A stretch of 64,000 nucleotides of DNA from Lycocorax pyrrhopterus obiensis (lineage: Eukaryota > Chordata > Aves > Passeriformes > Paradisaeidae): positions 3,279,136-3,343,135 of the forward strand of contig JACSVZ010000024.1 of NCBI GenBank assembly GCA_014706295.1, read 5' to 3'. The notes beneath the pieces are model-generated. The model had not been told where the DNA came from, did not search any database, and saw nothing but the letters and a program-made list of their open reading frames with translations. This document shows positions 24,101 to 39,100 of this stretch, in pieces. The position numbers and the translations under genes are program-made. Every line of letters begins with the position of its first letter. Within the stretch, counting starts at the first letter, position 1.

Positions 24101-27100
24101 AGAGGCTTCCACCTGGTCTTTCAGGATGTAGGCGCCTGTGTGGCACTGGTCTCTGTGCGGGTCTATTACAAGAAGTGTCTCACCACTGTGCAGAACTTGG
24201 CCATGTTCCCAGACACAGTGGCAGAGACAGCCTTTGTGACGTTGGTGGAAGTTAAGGGCACTTGTGTCGCTCATGCTGAAGTGGACATGGATAATCCCCC
24301 CCGGATGCATTGCAGCGCAGAGGGCGAGTGGCTGGTCCCCATAGGGAAATGCATGTGTGGCCCTGGCTTTGAGGAGAAGGACGGGGGATGCAGAGGTAAA
24401 AGTGGCCATTGGTGTCCTGGCAGTTTTTATCTGTCAGTCCATGCTGCTGCCGGACCTCTCTGGTGCCTGAGCACAGTTTGGACAAATAGAATTGTCTTTT
24501 GTCAGCAATATGTTTCTTTAGGCAGCTCCCCAGTGAACCACCAGACCTTTGTTTGGAGGGTGGCAGTTGGAGGACATGGGGCTGCTCTGCAGCATGGTGC
24601 TGGTTGGGCAGATACGTCAGAGCTCTGGATGCTGGCAGGCATTTCCCACAGCTTTATCTGTAATATTAAAATTACTCTAGAACATTAATATCCCTGTTGA
24701 TATGCTTTGGACACAGTTTAATAATTCGGTGACTTTACAGCTCACAAGGTTATGTTTAAGGACAGCTGCAAAAACAGACATACCCTCTGCCTTAACAGGT
24801 ATCCCACTAATGAACCTGGGGCTGTCACCCCTTCCATCTCGCTTTCAAAGGCAGGTGAGAGCCAGGTATGGGATGCTGGCTGTCATGCTCTTCCTCAGAG
24901 TGTGTGACCCTCCGAATGGAGAGAGTTGCTGAGCTAATGCCACCCCCGGGCACCTTCTTGCCAGCTGGGACCTGGGAGAGGGGATGCATTCTTCAGTAAA
25001 ACACATCTGGAAAGACCCCTTGCTACCCATGCCTGGTGTCCAGATGATACCTTGGTTCTCTTCCTTTTCACCTCAAAAACAGATTGACAGGAAAACAGCT
25101 AAATAAGTTCCAGGCAGGTAGATTTCCCCCACATTGGAGGCAGGCGGTGCAGTAGGAGAGTGAGCTTTTCTCGTGGAATTGGATCTGCCCTCCAGGCTTT
25201 TCAGTTTTACACTGTGCTGATGGTGCTGCCTTCCTCCAGGTGGTGGGATGCCCTTCCAGGTGCTCTGGGCAGTGGCTTCTTCTTAAGAAGACCTTATTAA
25301 AGCTATCAAATTGAAATCTCAGTGCTGTTGATTGCTTCAGTGGCTGCATGGCAGCTTGCCATGCTTTCCACATCTGTTTGGACTAGGGATTTACATAGTG
25401 AGTCCCAGAAGGCTTTTGCTAATGTTTCAGGTTTCTCTGTGCTGATTTTAAATAGTTCATATTCTCTGAGGAAAAATATTTGAAGTAATTTAATGGACAT
25501 AATTAAGTTTTTCTCCCCTCTCACAGAAAGCTGGTCATTAGTCATTCTCTGTGGAGCAGCGTCTGATGTCTGGGCAAATATCAGAAAATAGTTTTTAAGG
25601 GTTGAAAGTTTTGGGTTTGTTTGCACCCCTGCATTAGCATAGTGCTAAGTGAATAGCTTTAAAAGATTTCTGATGAAAGCAGCCAGGGCAGTGGAAATTC
25701 TTCAGTGAGAACAAAAGCCCTTGAGCTGGAGGCGGGTGGATACTTTGGGAGTTTGGGGATGCTAAACCAGCCAGGTGATGGCACAACACACCTGGCTCCA
25801 CCACCATGATCCTGTGGTGGTGGCTTTGGAGGGCTCAGTGGATGTGAATCTGTGGGATCCTGCTGGCCCATGAAACTTCTTGGCCACAGTCTCTGTTGCA
25901 GCTTTTGTGGGTCTGAGAGGTCCAGGTGGTGGACTTGGGGTGGTGGGGGCTCCGCTGCTGGTGCCTGTGGGGTGGCATGGAGGCCAGGGTTGTGCTTGTG
26001 GGTGGTGGTGGCAGCAGGACTGTGGCACTGGCGATAGCTGCAGCACAGCTGGAGGATGCAGGAGATGAACTGGTGAAGGTGTTTAAACGTGGTTGCAGAG
26101 CTGATGTCCCTGTAACCCTGATTTAACTACTGAAAGCATCCTGCGCCAAGAGAAGATTTGTGTCCTAACTCTGAAATTAGGAGAGATGAAAAAAGGCCAA
26201 CAGGACTTATGACTCTGCTAATTCTGGCTGCAGGAAAGCTAAGTCTTTCCATGTCCATCCTCCTGTCCTGCACCACTGCTCCAGAGGCACCCCAGCACTC
26301 CTGACAAGTTTGCATGTTTCTGATTAATCACTTTAGTGTTTGGTGGAGTGCAGCCATCTCTGGGGTGGGACTGCACGACTTTAGTGTCTGTTTAACATCC
26401 ACTCACAAAGAAGAGAAGAGTTTGTCACTGAAAATGCACTCAGACTGCTTGTCTTGTCTGATGTATTTCTGTAGCCAGATGCTGCTCTGTACTTACTCTG
26501 ACCATAAAACCCATTCCCGGAAGAGGCACGGCAGGCAAGTCGCAGCCCTGTGCTCTGTGGATGATCCCTTGCCCCTCCCTGTTTTGTTTTCACTTGGCTT
26601 CTCAACTTTGATGTCTTTTTACCATTAATTTTGTCAGGCGTGAGCTGTAGCCCCTTTGTGCCGTTTGTTTTGTGATGTGTAGCAATAGCTTTTGTGTAAA
26701 TGAAGCCATGATGAGGGGGATCTGCCTGACATTTTCCTTCAAAGTTGTCTCCTTCTGCTTAATTTTTTCTATCCAATCCCTAGTAATATCTGCAAGGAGA
26801 ATTTCAACAAAGCTCAAGGTTAATATTTACCAGCCAGATTTGCTGCAAATGAGACAACTTAAACCAGACATTGAACTGATATGATGGAGACCAGTTACCA
26901 AAAATAGCTGCCAGCCACTCTTCTTTGACAGAAATGTAAATTTGTGCTCTGACGAAGTTTCCTCCTCAATTCATTTTCCTCCACTTCTGACAGCAGTGGC
27001 AAGAGCCAGCTCTGCACTGCTGCTGTGTCCCATGCTCTGCTCTCCCTCACCAGCACCTGGAGCCCTGCTTGGTCTGGTCAATGATGGTCTAATTAGTGGC

Positions 27101-30100
27101 CGTGTCCTTTGTCTACATGCGAATGACATCACTGAAAACAGTTTTAGAATTGAAATAGTTTCTAGTGCTTTGTCAGGATTTTTTAAATGACTTTTAAAGA
27201 GATGAGTGTTGCTGCTTTTCTGGGAGGAAAACCTCGAACAGGAGGTGGCTTCAGTGACAGCCTTGTGGCAGCACGGGGAGCAGCTGCTGGTGTCCATGGT
27301 TGCTGTTTGAAATGGAGAATAACAGAAATTCCCCCTCCTTTTCTGCATCACTGGATGGATTTTTGAGCAGCACATTGAATTAAACCTGCTATGGACAAGA
27401 CACAGGGAAGATTTTTTGTATCTCTCTTAGGGAAAAAGCAAAGGTTTAGGGTGGGGGTAGGATGTGGGGTGAGTAAGATGCTCTTCTGTCCATTGGATAT
27501 GTCCCACCACATCATTGTGTCACTGCAGTGTCCTTAGGTGGAAAAGAAGTAGTTCAATTGGAAGTTAGAGAAATTTAAAACAATAAATTACAGTATTGTG
27601 TCATTTACTGCAAAGATACCTCCTGAAGCCAGAGGTCTGCTTTTCTTTTTAAATACAAAAAAGATGGATCCAAATGTACAGCACTTGGAGCTTTTGATTT
27701 TTTTAATCTTTTATACATTAGCTTACAAACCTGTAAGTGCTCCTGGAGTGTGTTTTATCTGCTGACTGATGCTGGAGGATTATGCATATGTTTATTTTTC
27801 CTCCTAGGACTCTGTAAGTTGCACAAAGCACCAGGTTTTACTTTCATCACAGATGCAGCCACAGGCATCCCACAGTCAGGCCCTGCACTCGCGGGGCCAG
27901 CAATGCTGTGTGGAATTGACCCTTGGTAGGGCTGGAGCTGGGGACATTGCAGGAGGGTTGTGAGGTGCGATCAGCCGTAGTGATGGATGGTGGGTGCTGC
28001 TTCCCATCAGCCGTGCACACAGAACACCCATGTAAAATGAGCTCTCTTTTCAGTCTCTCTGGAGTAATGACCAGGCTTGGAGGTATTTATCATTTGGGAT
28101 TGCATGTTACATTGCTGGTTCACAGTGTGTCTGAAATAATTATGGCTATGGAAGTTGTGACAGATTCAGACACAAATCGCTCCATGACATTTAATTTCAG
28201 AGCAAACTACTCTGACAATTACAAGCATCACAAGTTGTTTGCAGAATTCCTGTGGGGTTAAGGTCATGGATATCTGGCTGCTGGATGAATGTGTTGGATA
28301 GGCTGTTGAAATACAGAGAGGACGTGTCTTGCCCACAGCTAAGGGGGTTCATGTGAGATGAAGTGCTCGGCAGGCACGGGGTGCACTGGAGAGGCCGGTC
28401 AGCCAGTCCTTCACCGGGAACTGTTTGGTGGATCCATTAGGGAACTGAGAGAGACAACAGTAAATTGCAGTTGGCTCAGTGGATGTGCCTGCTTCAGTGT
28501 GTCCTTGAGGAACATTCTGGCATAAATAGCAATGAGGTTCTGTCAGTCCTGGCTGGATTCATCAAATGCACTCTGTTAGATATTTTATGACTGTCTTTCT
28601 TCTGGACTAAATCACTAAATTTAATTTCAGCTGTTAAGAGCTCATTGTTGGGGATGCACAAAGATCTTGCCCTTGGACACAGGTTTTTGTTTTAGTACTT
28701 TTCAAATTATTTAACAAGGACAAAAATTACAGAGTAGCATTGTCTAGAGGTGTCAGAATTGCTGGGAATGTGTTGGACCATAGGCTGCTTGTTAAAAACC
28801 AGTTATTAAAACCCTCCAAACTGTGTGGAAGGCAAGGTGCTTTTGGATTCTCTCAAGTGGTGCAGCCCAAAGTTCCCATCCTGGCAGACATGGAACCGAG
28901 GTGAGAGGAGCCACAGCCTGACTCAGTGCTTGCATTGATCGCTCCTCATGCTGACTTTGTCCCTTTCACACTGGCATGGAGACTGGACACGATTGCTGTC
29001 CCTTCTCTCTGCCTGCAGCATTGATTACAGCTGGTGCGGTAAGACAAGGTGAGATCTCAACCTTGGTGTGGAGGGGGCAGGAGCCTCTCTGCTACCTGAG
29101 GACGTTTGTCGACAAGGCTCTTTGGCCACCTCAGTACACCACTGAAACTCTATTCTGTTGGTGATTTACACAAGGTGCCCTGTCTGGTTTGGGCAGTTGC
29201 ATCCTTGTCCATGGGCACTGGCTGGCAGCGTCTGTCTCTCCGTGGGGCTGCTGCCCCCTCCTTTCCCACTGCGCTGGCCTGAGGCACTTTGCCTCGGAAG
29301 CACTGATGAAATGTTTGGAACATAATAAACAGTGACTTGCTTGGCTTAATAATGGGATTAAGATAGATGGAGTATGGCTGTGCCAGCCTAGTCCAGTGAG
29401 AGGTCAGCAGGAGCAAGAGCTCCTGGGAAAGATGCATTGGGAACAACTTGGATGACAGTGGTGAGATTGCTGATTTGAGTGTTGCTCGGGGAGGGCTGGA
29501 TGCATGTCTAAGGGCTTGAGGGGACCAGTGCTCCCAGTCTGCCCTTTGCTGGGAGGGACTATCAGGCTGCTGGGGTGCCTCAACCCGTGGTGCTGTCCTG
29601 GTTCTTGCTGTGGCACCCTCGGTGCTGGCTGTGTGTTTCCCCAGCTGTGGCTTTCCTAAAGAGCATTTTTATGAATGTCTGCTTCAACAGAGAAAATTAA
29701 CACACATTAAAGCAGATGAACTTTGTCAAATACAATTCCATGACCAAAACTGGAAAGGAATCGATTCTGGAAGACAACCGAGTTGTAGTGTTAATTATAA
29801 ATGCCTGTATAAGGGTTTTGAGTGAGGCTGCAGCTGTTACTGATTCACACTGGCACACGTGACGCTGCTGCTGGTAGGACTTCACTGGGAAGGGAAATTG
29901 AAAGCTGTCCCGTGCCACTGGAGTAGGAAACCATGCATTTTCTATGGTCTGCATCCTCAACTGCCCCTGCTTTCCCTATGGCACAGGCTGGGAATGAGAG
30001 AGGATGTTGCTCTCTCAGCCGAGACACCCGCTCCTTTCTGAGGAGCCGTGTCAGATGAGGTGGTAAGAGAAGCCTTTCCCATGGTTACTTCATGCTGGGT

Positions 30101-33100
30101 AATCAGCCAACCTGCAGCACAAATCAGTGTAACTCGTTCTGCTGCTGGTTTGACAGTGTGCAGACAGTGTTATACTGAGGGGGCAATGTGCTCTCTCTGT
30201 CAGTGACATGGATCAGGCATGCTTGAGGAGCTTCTGTGGTCAGCAGTGGTGGAGCTGGAGAGAGGCAGTTGATCCATCTGACCCATCCGACTGGGACAAT
30301 GAATTATTGAATTTTATTGTTTAGTAATTTAGTTGTGATAGTACCAGAGGACCAGGAACAGGATAGAAAGCAGTGTACAAAAAAGAGAATTTCATTCTAT
30401 AAATTGATGAACTGATCTCCTGAGAGCTGTCACATACCCACTGCAGAAATAAGCACTGTGAAATGACAGGGAAACCTAAACCAGCTGGAGACCAAGAAAA
30501 ACACTCGTAGGATGAGGCAGAAGAGAGTGGGGGTTTGTCTGAAAAAAGAAACAGTGACACACATATGATGCATCACATGTGCTGGGCACTTCTGTTCTTC
30601 TCAAGGGCAAGTTTTGGACAGCCAAGGAAAAAAATTAGCAAGTAAAGCCCACGGCTCCTCATGGGACACACTCACATGGGGTTATGGTGCCTGCTCCTGG
30701 GACATGCAAATTGGGGTATTTTGTGCTATTATTAATGACAGACACTTCTATAAACTTACTTTTGGCTGTTAGAAAACAAGAAGGAATAGTCTGAAAAACA
30801 CTTCTAACTGGAAATGTTCAGTTTCCTACGATGAGATGTCAGATTTGTGTGACAGGCACATCTGAGGGATGGGGGCTCTGAGCTTAGTGCTTGGATCCCA
30901 TCATGTTTGTAAACAGGATTGATTTTCCTGTCCTGTCTGATGCAGTGATATTTCTGTCCCGTATTGTGGTCAGTGCTGCCTAACTAAAGGAAAAAGCAAA
31001 CTCTGTCTCCGTTCTATGAATATACTACTAGTTTTTGTTTGTTTTGTCAAATCTAAAGAGGGAATTGGAAGTTTTAGGAGTAATTTTAACATTTGCTATT
31101 TTTTCCTGGTTTATCTAGCACCCTAGATAGGGAATGACATTTACTATGAAAGTCAATGCAGAGCTACAGCACTCAAATGTCTCTTCTGGGTAAAACTAAG
31201 GGACATCTCTCTTGATGCCAGGATCATGCAGGTGCTCAGGGAAAACAGCTTAGAGGGTGGTGCCTGCTGGCCAGTGGCAGCAAAGGAGTTCCCAGGAAAC
31301 AGGGAAATGCAGTCATCAGACTTGTCCCCATTCGTCCTGTGCTGCTCTCCCCTTAACACCCTCTCTCTCTTTCAGCTTGCCTTCCGGGGTTTTACAAGCT
31401 CTCCCTCCGTCTTCCTCTCTGCTCTCCATGCCCTGAGCACAGCTTCACACATGAAGAAGCCTCCACATTCTGTTTGTGCCAGAAGAATTACTCCAGATCT
31501 CCTTCAGACCCACCATCTGCCTCCTGCACACGTACGTCTCGCTGGAACAGCAGCTCTTTGTGGCGAGGGAACAGTGTCCAGGCACTTTGTCCTGCAGCAC
31601 AGAGCCGGGTGGTGCCCAGGGCTGTCTCAGGCTCCCTCTGCCTGCACTGTGTGCTCACCTGTGGGAGCGTGTTGCTGGGGGTCCCGTCTGCGCTGGGGTG
31701 AAGCTGCAGTGGGAAGGGGATAGAGGGGCTGTCCCTACAACCCAGAGATCGCAGGCTGAGGCTGCAGGCTGATGAGACGGACGTGCAGTCAGACTTGCAG
31801 ACTCCCTGGTAAAACTGGGGCACAGTTGTTTAGTCACTATAGTTTACAGGTTGTAATTAAATGGCCTCTAGTTAATTGGACTGGACTCCAGCTGCTCTGG
31901 TGATGGATGCTGTCCAGCTGCCAGCACAGGCAGGAGGAGCCCTCCATCTCTGCTGAGCACGGCTGGGCAGTGTCCGACCAGCAGCAGGCTCCCGGGCCCC
32001 GGTGGTGCTCAGGGAAATGCTGGGTCCAGCCAGGTGCTTCTCATGCACAGTGTGAGCTGTGGCTTGTCGTGCACACACATCCCTATGGTTGGGATCCTCT
32101 GTCCCATGTCCCACTGTGTTGCATGCACCAACGCCTCCGTGTACCCTCATGCCACCCCTCACTGTGGCTGTGCAGGACCGTGTTCTCGTGCTCTACCCCC
32201 AGTGCCTTTGCTGCTGCTCCCAGAGGACCTTTAGGTTTGTCCCAACACCTGTGCACAGACACTCTTTTGCTTCCAGGTCCGCCCTCTGCCCCAAGGAACC
32301 TGGTCTACAGTCTGCGGCAGTCGTCGCTGGTGCTGGAGTGGAGTGCCCCCGCCGATGCAGGTGGCCGCAGCGACCTGACCTACAGCCTGTGGTGCGGCCG
32401 GTGCCCAGCAGCGCTGCAGGGCCGCTGCGAGCAGTGCGGCAGCAGCGTGGGCTTTGTGCCGCAGCAGACGGGGCTGGTGGACCGCACCGTCACCCTGGTG
32501 AACCTGCTGCCTCACGTCAACTACACCATCCGCGTGGCGGCCCTCAACGGCGTCTCGGCCGTGAGCCCGCTGTCGGGCCAGCAGTACGCCGAGGTCAACG
32601 TCTCCACCAGCCGCGCAGGTACGGCTGCGGCGTGGCACACATGGACAGGGCTTGGTGCTTCGCCCCCATTGCACCAAGGGGGCCGTTGCTGGTGCTGTCT
32701 TGCTCTGGCACGTCAGCTCTGGGGTGTAGGGGTCTGCTCTGCAGCCAGGTTGGTGGCTTTGCTGCTGGGAGGACATGGAGTCTGGGGATGGTATGGTCAC
32801 TGTCCTCGGGCTCCAGATGCCTGTGCCATGGCAGTGCCCCGTTTCTGCTCGGTTTGTCCCGGTGGCACAGATGTGATGCTTAGATGTGGCAGAGGGGCAG
32901 ATGAAGACTGGCCCATGGCACTCTCAGAGGGTTCCAGTTGGTGCCACTGGGAAGCAAGGAATAAGCATGGTGACAGCCTGGGCTGTGAAGGGACAAGTCT
33001 GCTCTGTAATCTGGCTGCAGTTTGAATTTGCAAATCAGAAAAAAATACCTTTGATGAAGCAACATTTGCAGCCCATTCATAAAAAACCCTCCTTAAAACA

Positions 33101-36100
33101 GATAATTCAAATGTTGGCTATCCTTCAGAAACAAAAACATTGATTTTCCCTCTCTATCCTGTGTTACTCTGTGACACTGTTTCTTACTGTAATTGTCCCC
33201 TTCCATTTCCAGTTTGGTATTTCTGCTCCCTCAGGTAAGGGGAAGCGAGTGCCCATGCCTGTGGACAGGTCCCTGACCAGAGGGGTCTGTCCCTCCTCAG
33301 TTGTTGGCTGTGCCAAAGGACAGTCAGGTCCCTCCTCTGCTGTTGCCTATGATGAAGGACAATCGGCTCCGGCTTGTTGTGTCCTTGTCTGTTCCTCTGC
33401 GGTTATGTTATTAATTTGCATGAAAACCCTTTTCCAAGCCACAGGTAATGGAGACAGATGATCCTCATGTACCTCTTGGCAGGAATTGGCCAACAATTTC
33501 ATCTGAAGAGATTAAACTTTGGTCTTGTTATAAATAATTTTCCCACCACTTGATCAAATGTTTTTGTGCATGTTGTTGCTTTCTCTTCCCTCATACCATA
33601 ATCCCTGTGGCTCCACTGGGGGATGCTGTGCTGCAGACGGCTCCTCAGCAGAGGTGTCATTCCTCATTAGGATCTTTGCTGTTCAAGAATGGATTTAGCT
33701 CTGGGAAGATCTTCTGCCTCCTGAGCTCAGGCCAGGGGGACAGAGAACGGGCTGGGGTGGGTTGAGCTTAGAGAGATCTAATAAAAAGCCATTCCTCCAG
33801 TCTGGTGCAGGCAGAGGGGCCGGTGCTCTGGAGCTCCCACCTTGCCTGGGCCCCCAGGTCTGAGCTGGGCACAAGAGGCCAGGTGTGGGAGTGCCCCGTT
33901 CTCTTAGGGAGTGAAGCAGCAAGTCGGTGATGCCAGTCCATGCCTTGGCTGCTAAGAGCAGCTTTTCCCCTGGGGAAGGGGGAAATCTCAGCCCCTTACT
34001 TGATACTGTGTACTCCCAAGGGAACAGAAATGCACATAAAGAATGTGGATAATTAATCCTGTAATCTGTTCAAAATCAATGTCTGTTGTTGAGCTGTCAA
34101 GTCTCTGGATGCAGATGGTGGCTCGGAATTACCCAAGCAGCTGAGGCTCAGAAGTTTCTTGGAACCCTGGCAGTTTTTTATTGCTGGAAGTGTTCCCTCC
34201 CCTGCAGTGTCAGGCCAGGGCTGCCCTGTCTGCAGGCACCAGGTGCCCTGGTTCCTCTTGCCTTTGCACCATCAGCAAGGAACAACAGTGATGGTTAACC
34301 CATGCCTGTCAGCAAAGAAGGGGAGAAGGTGGGGAGAAGGTAGTTTCCTGGAGGGGTGGCTGCATAGCTGAGTTTGTAAGACCCCACTGCAAGGAGGGGA
34401 CCCTGTGTGGGCAGGATGTGGAGTCACAGCTGGCAGGGACAGTGTGTGGAGGTGCTCCTCAGAGCACATCGTCTCTTGGAGTCCTGACTCTGCAGCCCCT
34501 TGTCACTAGAGCCCACCACAGAAGTGCTGGATGGGGCCAGAGGTCAGGAGGAAGAAGACTCCAGGGATGCCTGAGCAGTGGTGACTTCCATTGTGGCTGT
34601 CATGCTGTGGTCTCGGAAGTTGTTTACAGCAGCAGGGGAGCTCTGTCTGCTGATATGGAGGTTCAGAGGAAAAATTAAACAAGAAACAAGACCCTATTTA
34701 GCTGTCAGATCCTGCTCCTCTAATCCAGCTCCGAGTGCAGCTCCATGCTGTCCTTCCCCTCCAGCAGTCACTGGAGGGAATTGTCCATTGTTCCTTGTAT
34801 TTGCAGGGAAAAGAAGAGATGCAATTTAGTCTGCAGGTGGCAAAATTAATACTGTGTTTTTTCTAATCTGTCCCCAGCATGGGACTAAATAAAAGCGTTT
34901 GAGGAGTGAGTGAAGCTGTTCACCTGCAGGAGCGGAGCTGCATTAGCCATGTAAATGTGCACTCCAGGCCCATGTCATTTGTATTCCCGGCAGGAATACA
35001 AGGCTCCTGCCTTAAAGAGCTTTTAAATCTGCTGCTGATTAATAATGCAGCCAGTGCCAGAATGCATCCTCCTTCCTGGTGCTGGAGAAGGGGTTTGAGC
35101 TGGATTTGGTCCTCCAAAGTAGATTTGCCTGTGTGTGCCCAGGGCTCATGCAGTGACCATGGGACAGTGGGGCTGCAGGATGAGCTGGCTCTGGGGCAAG
35201 TGTCTGAGCTCCTGGGGTCTTTGCCCTGAAAGGGCTGCCTGCTGACTGGTGAGGCAGCTTCTCTGCTTTGGAATGGAGATCTCTTAGGCAGGAGCTGCCT
35301 GGGATGGTGCCCAGGGCATGTTCTGTGTCGGGATGTTAGTAACTGGTGAGGGAGGGGAGAGGTGGTTCTATCTGGCACAAGCAGGGCAGGGTGCAGGGGC
35401 ATTCAGTGTCCCTCGCCGAGTGCAGGTGTTGGATGCAGCGAATCGTTCTGGGGAGGGACACAGTGCCACATCTAGTTTTATGCCTGTTTTGCTGCTATGC
35501 TGGTTAATCAAGAGGAGAAAACCCATGTACAGGGGAATGGAGTTTATAAAATCAGGCAGAGTGGTGAATAATTTAATGTTTGCTTTTTCAAATAGAGGCA
35601 ATGTTAGGAGAGCTTAAAATATTGATGGGAAACACATTTTTTTCACAGTGTGAAATGATTTATAGCCTGTGTGATTTTCTTTAATGCTTTTTAAACGTGT
35701 GAGGCTGGCACCTGCTTTTCTGTCATGTACCATGGGCTCTGCTCTAAAGCACATCCCTGAGCGAGTAGGATTTTTCCTGATGACTTTGTTAACAGTCAGG
35801 ACCATGTGTTCAGGTCTCTACAGTCCATTTCCTGGATTCAGAGATACAGGAGGGCAGCTGTGTGATATTTTATTGATGGGAATCATATAACCCAGTAAGG
35901 AGCACTTAGCTTATCTTACAGGAGCAGGACCCAAGGCAAGTATTGGGGGAACCTTCACTGCAGGCAGGTACTGCCAGCACCGGCCCTTTCCCACCACACG
36001 GACAGAGCATTACTGACCTTCCTGCCGTGCTTCATGCCAGGATTGAGCTCACTCCTATTCCTTACAGGGCAAAAGTTCGATGTCCCCTTAAAGGCCATCT

Positions 36101-39100
36101 CTGGGGCCAGTGAATTCACTGGGGGATAATGTTTGACTATGTCCCACACCATGAGGTGGGTCACAGCAGAGGGAGCCGTGTGTGGGCACTGGGAGCTGCA
36201 CAGGAGCCCCTTGGACTCCTCTCATGCTCTCATCAGAAGCCGAAGGGACTTGGAATCAAGGAGCAAATCACCATGAATAAAACATCATGAGGGCTTTTTA
36301 TTTCAGCAACGATTAATGAGCTAAGTAATAAATACGAAATTTCACAGATACTTAAGTTTACTTTCTAGAGACTTGTTCCTCTCCACAGGAGTCTTGGTGG
36401 GACAGAGACGGGTCCAGCGAATGTCCTGATTTGATGGGAAGTAGGACAAGCTGGAAACAGTCAATGTCCCCATGCAGCTTTTGCTGTGCCTGAGGGCTGT
36501 GAGCTGCTGCCTGCACAGACTGGAGACTTGTTTGGAGCCAAACCTGGTTAAAATGGGAATATTGGCAAGTGCATCTTGCAGTGGATGAACTAAATGGATG
36601 CACACATGTCAGGGAGAGAGTTTGTGCTGACCAGAAATACACAGCCAGCTCCTGAGGCACAAACTGCTCTCAGAGCGGGGCGGTTGGGTGGTGCTCCCAT
36701 ACTCCCAGCAGTCCAGTGGCATGGGGTAGATCCGGTGTGAGGTGGTTCAGGAGGCCTTGGTATGTCCCAGCCCTCCTGATCAAAGATTGTGTTTTGTCTT
36801 TCCCAGACATCCTCAGCAGGGGTTCAGAGCCCAGGGCATAAGTCCGTCCTCAGACCCCTCAGTAGCACTAAGGGCAGAGGGTGCCGTTAGGATTTTTGCC
36901 AGTTTTCCATTGGAGTGTTCCAGGCTGCCCATGGATTACAAAGCTGTTGTGTTTTACCACTATCTTCTCCTGTTGGATGATCACCAGCTTGGAGTTATTC
37001 CAGTCCTGATTCAGAGAGAGGGGACTGGTGTCTGCAGAAGCCACACACTCTGCAGCTGTTCAAGTTAAAAGTTTTACTGAAGCAGCACCTCAGTCACTGC
37101 CAATTTCCTCTGCATTTTCAGTGCCAACTCCTGTCACTGACATCCGCATGGATAAAGTGGAACAGAAGAGCGTCTCCTTGTCGTGGCAGGAGCCAGGCTT
37201 CCTGACTCCCAATGGCACCGAGTACGAGGTCAAGTACTTTGAGAAGGTAGGCTCTGGGCACTGGCATGGGCTCTGCTTGTGCCCCGGCTGACTCCGTGTC
37301 CTTCCCTTGCCAGCCAGGTCTGCTCTCAGGAGCACAGTGCCAGGTGCTGTGTATGTCTGATCCCAGTCACCCATCCACTGTGGGACTCCAACTAGACAGG
37401 GACTGAGATACCACAGTGGATTCCTACATCCTTGGGGAGATGGTCTCTCTATTCCCAGCCTGCTCCCTAGGAGAGTGTTGGACCTTGTGGTCTGCACTGG
37501 TTTAGGACTGAGAGCCACAAACCTGTTACTATGGTGAGCTATGAGTGGCCCTTCTACATGGGAGGAGACCCAGCAAATGTTTTTATGACAGTTTCTTGAT
37601 TTTAAAAATTGCTGCTGTATGACAGGTGCAGGAGGTTGGGAATTTTAGGAGAATTACCAGTGGGCAGAGCAGGGACAAGGCTCTAAATCAAAATAAATGC
37701 AGTTTATGACACAGTTCTGCAAATTACCTTATCTGCGTGTGCTCAGGCTTGTTATGGAGCTGACGGCATGTCAGGCACACTGTGCAGGTGACATGTCAGC
37801 ATTCTGTATTTAGAAACAAGCTACCGTGAAGCTGATTCATATTAATGTGATTTTCAGCATCTGATAGATTTGAGAGGAGGGATCTGTGGGGGAGGGCAAA
37901 TGCTGGAGTAATTCCTGTGCAAATGGGCTGCAGCAACATGATACTTGGGGTATGAAATGAGGAACCTTCCTCCTTGGATAGAGAATTTAAATTCAGTTTA
38001 GCAGTTATTCACTGAAACAAGGCTTTGATACTGATGTGAATATCAACTTAGTTCTTCATCTTTGCTTTCAAAGCTTTTGTTTTTACTGTAAGGATTCAAA
38101 GAGGAAAATGTGTCGAATGGAAACATATTCGGTAGTGATGTGAGCAGTGCAGTGAGTGGCTGCTGCCTGTGCCTGTGCCAGACCGCAGGGTTGGGACACT
38201 GCCCGTGCTGGACTGTGGGACTGGGGCAATGCCCGTGCCAGACTGTGGGGCTGGAACAGTGCCTGTGCCAGACGGTGGGGCCGGGACACTGCCCGTGCCG
38301 GACTGTGGGGCTGGGACACTGCCTGTGCCAGGCTGCGAGGCTGAGGCAATGCCTGTGCCAGGCTGCGAGGCTGAGGCAACGCCCGTGCCGTACTGCAGGG
38401 CTGGGATGCTCCTTGGGGCTCCACCTGCCATTTGCCAGTCCACACAGATTTGCTCCAGTACTCGAGCGGCTGCAGCAGGGGAGCAGGAAAGGGCTGGCTG
38501 ATGCCACAGCTGAGCCTGGCACAGGCAGAAGTTGCTGTGCGGGGTGGCACAGCTGCTCCCCATCACCCCATCTTCTTCCTTCATGTCTTCATAGCATCAT
38601 CCAGCTCCGTCTGCCATTTTCTGTGACCTTCCCATGTAATTTCTGTTCATGAGACATCCAGTGAATATATTGTTTCTTTTAGACGCCGGCTCTTTGGACA
38701 AGCTGTCCTGATGGGGCCCAGAGCTGAGGATACGCCTGTGCCATGCCGGCTCCATGGCACAGCTGTCAGTCCAGCTCCATCTCAGGTATCTCATTATTTC
38801 ACAGGATCAGAGAGATCAAAGTTACTCAACTGTGAAAACCACATCAACAGCTGTGACGGTCAATAACCTGAAGCCTGGTACCCTCTATATTTTCCAAATA
38901 CGAACATCTTCCTCTCCAGACTACGGGAACTACAACCCTGGCATTGAAGTGGAGACACTGGCAGAGTGTAAGTGCAGCAGGGCTCGTGTCCCTGTCAGAG
39001 CTCCAAGCTGGGCCCTGGGGACACTGCGCTCACAGCTCGTGCCCCAGCTGCTCCTAGTTTCATGGAGAACCTGTTCCTCTGGTTCTGCTTCTCCAGGTCT

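Noticed and set aside
31907..33025. Open frame of 372 codons on the + strand
   Set aside because: Only 32277-32618 is real (EPHA10 exon 5). The rest is intron read-through in the same frame.
38163..38412. Possible CRISPR-like array
   Set aside because: Units are directly contiguous with no unique spacers, in an intron of a vertebrate gene. It is a minisatellite.
38043..38652. Overlapping open frames on both strands, Cys/Gly- or Pro/Thr-rich
   Set aside because: Produced by the 30-bp minisatellite whose period is a multiple of three.
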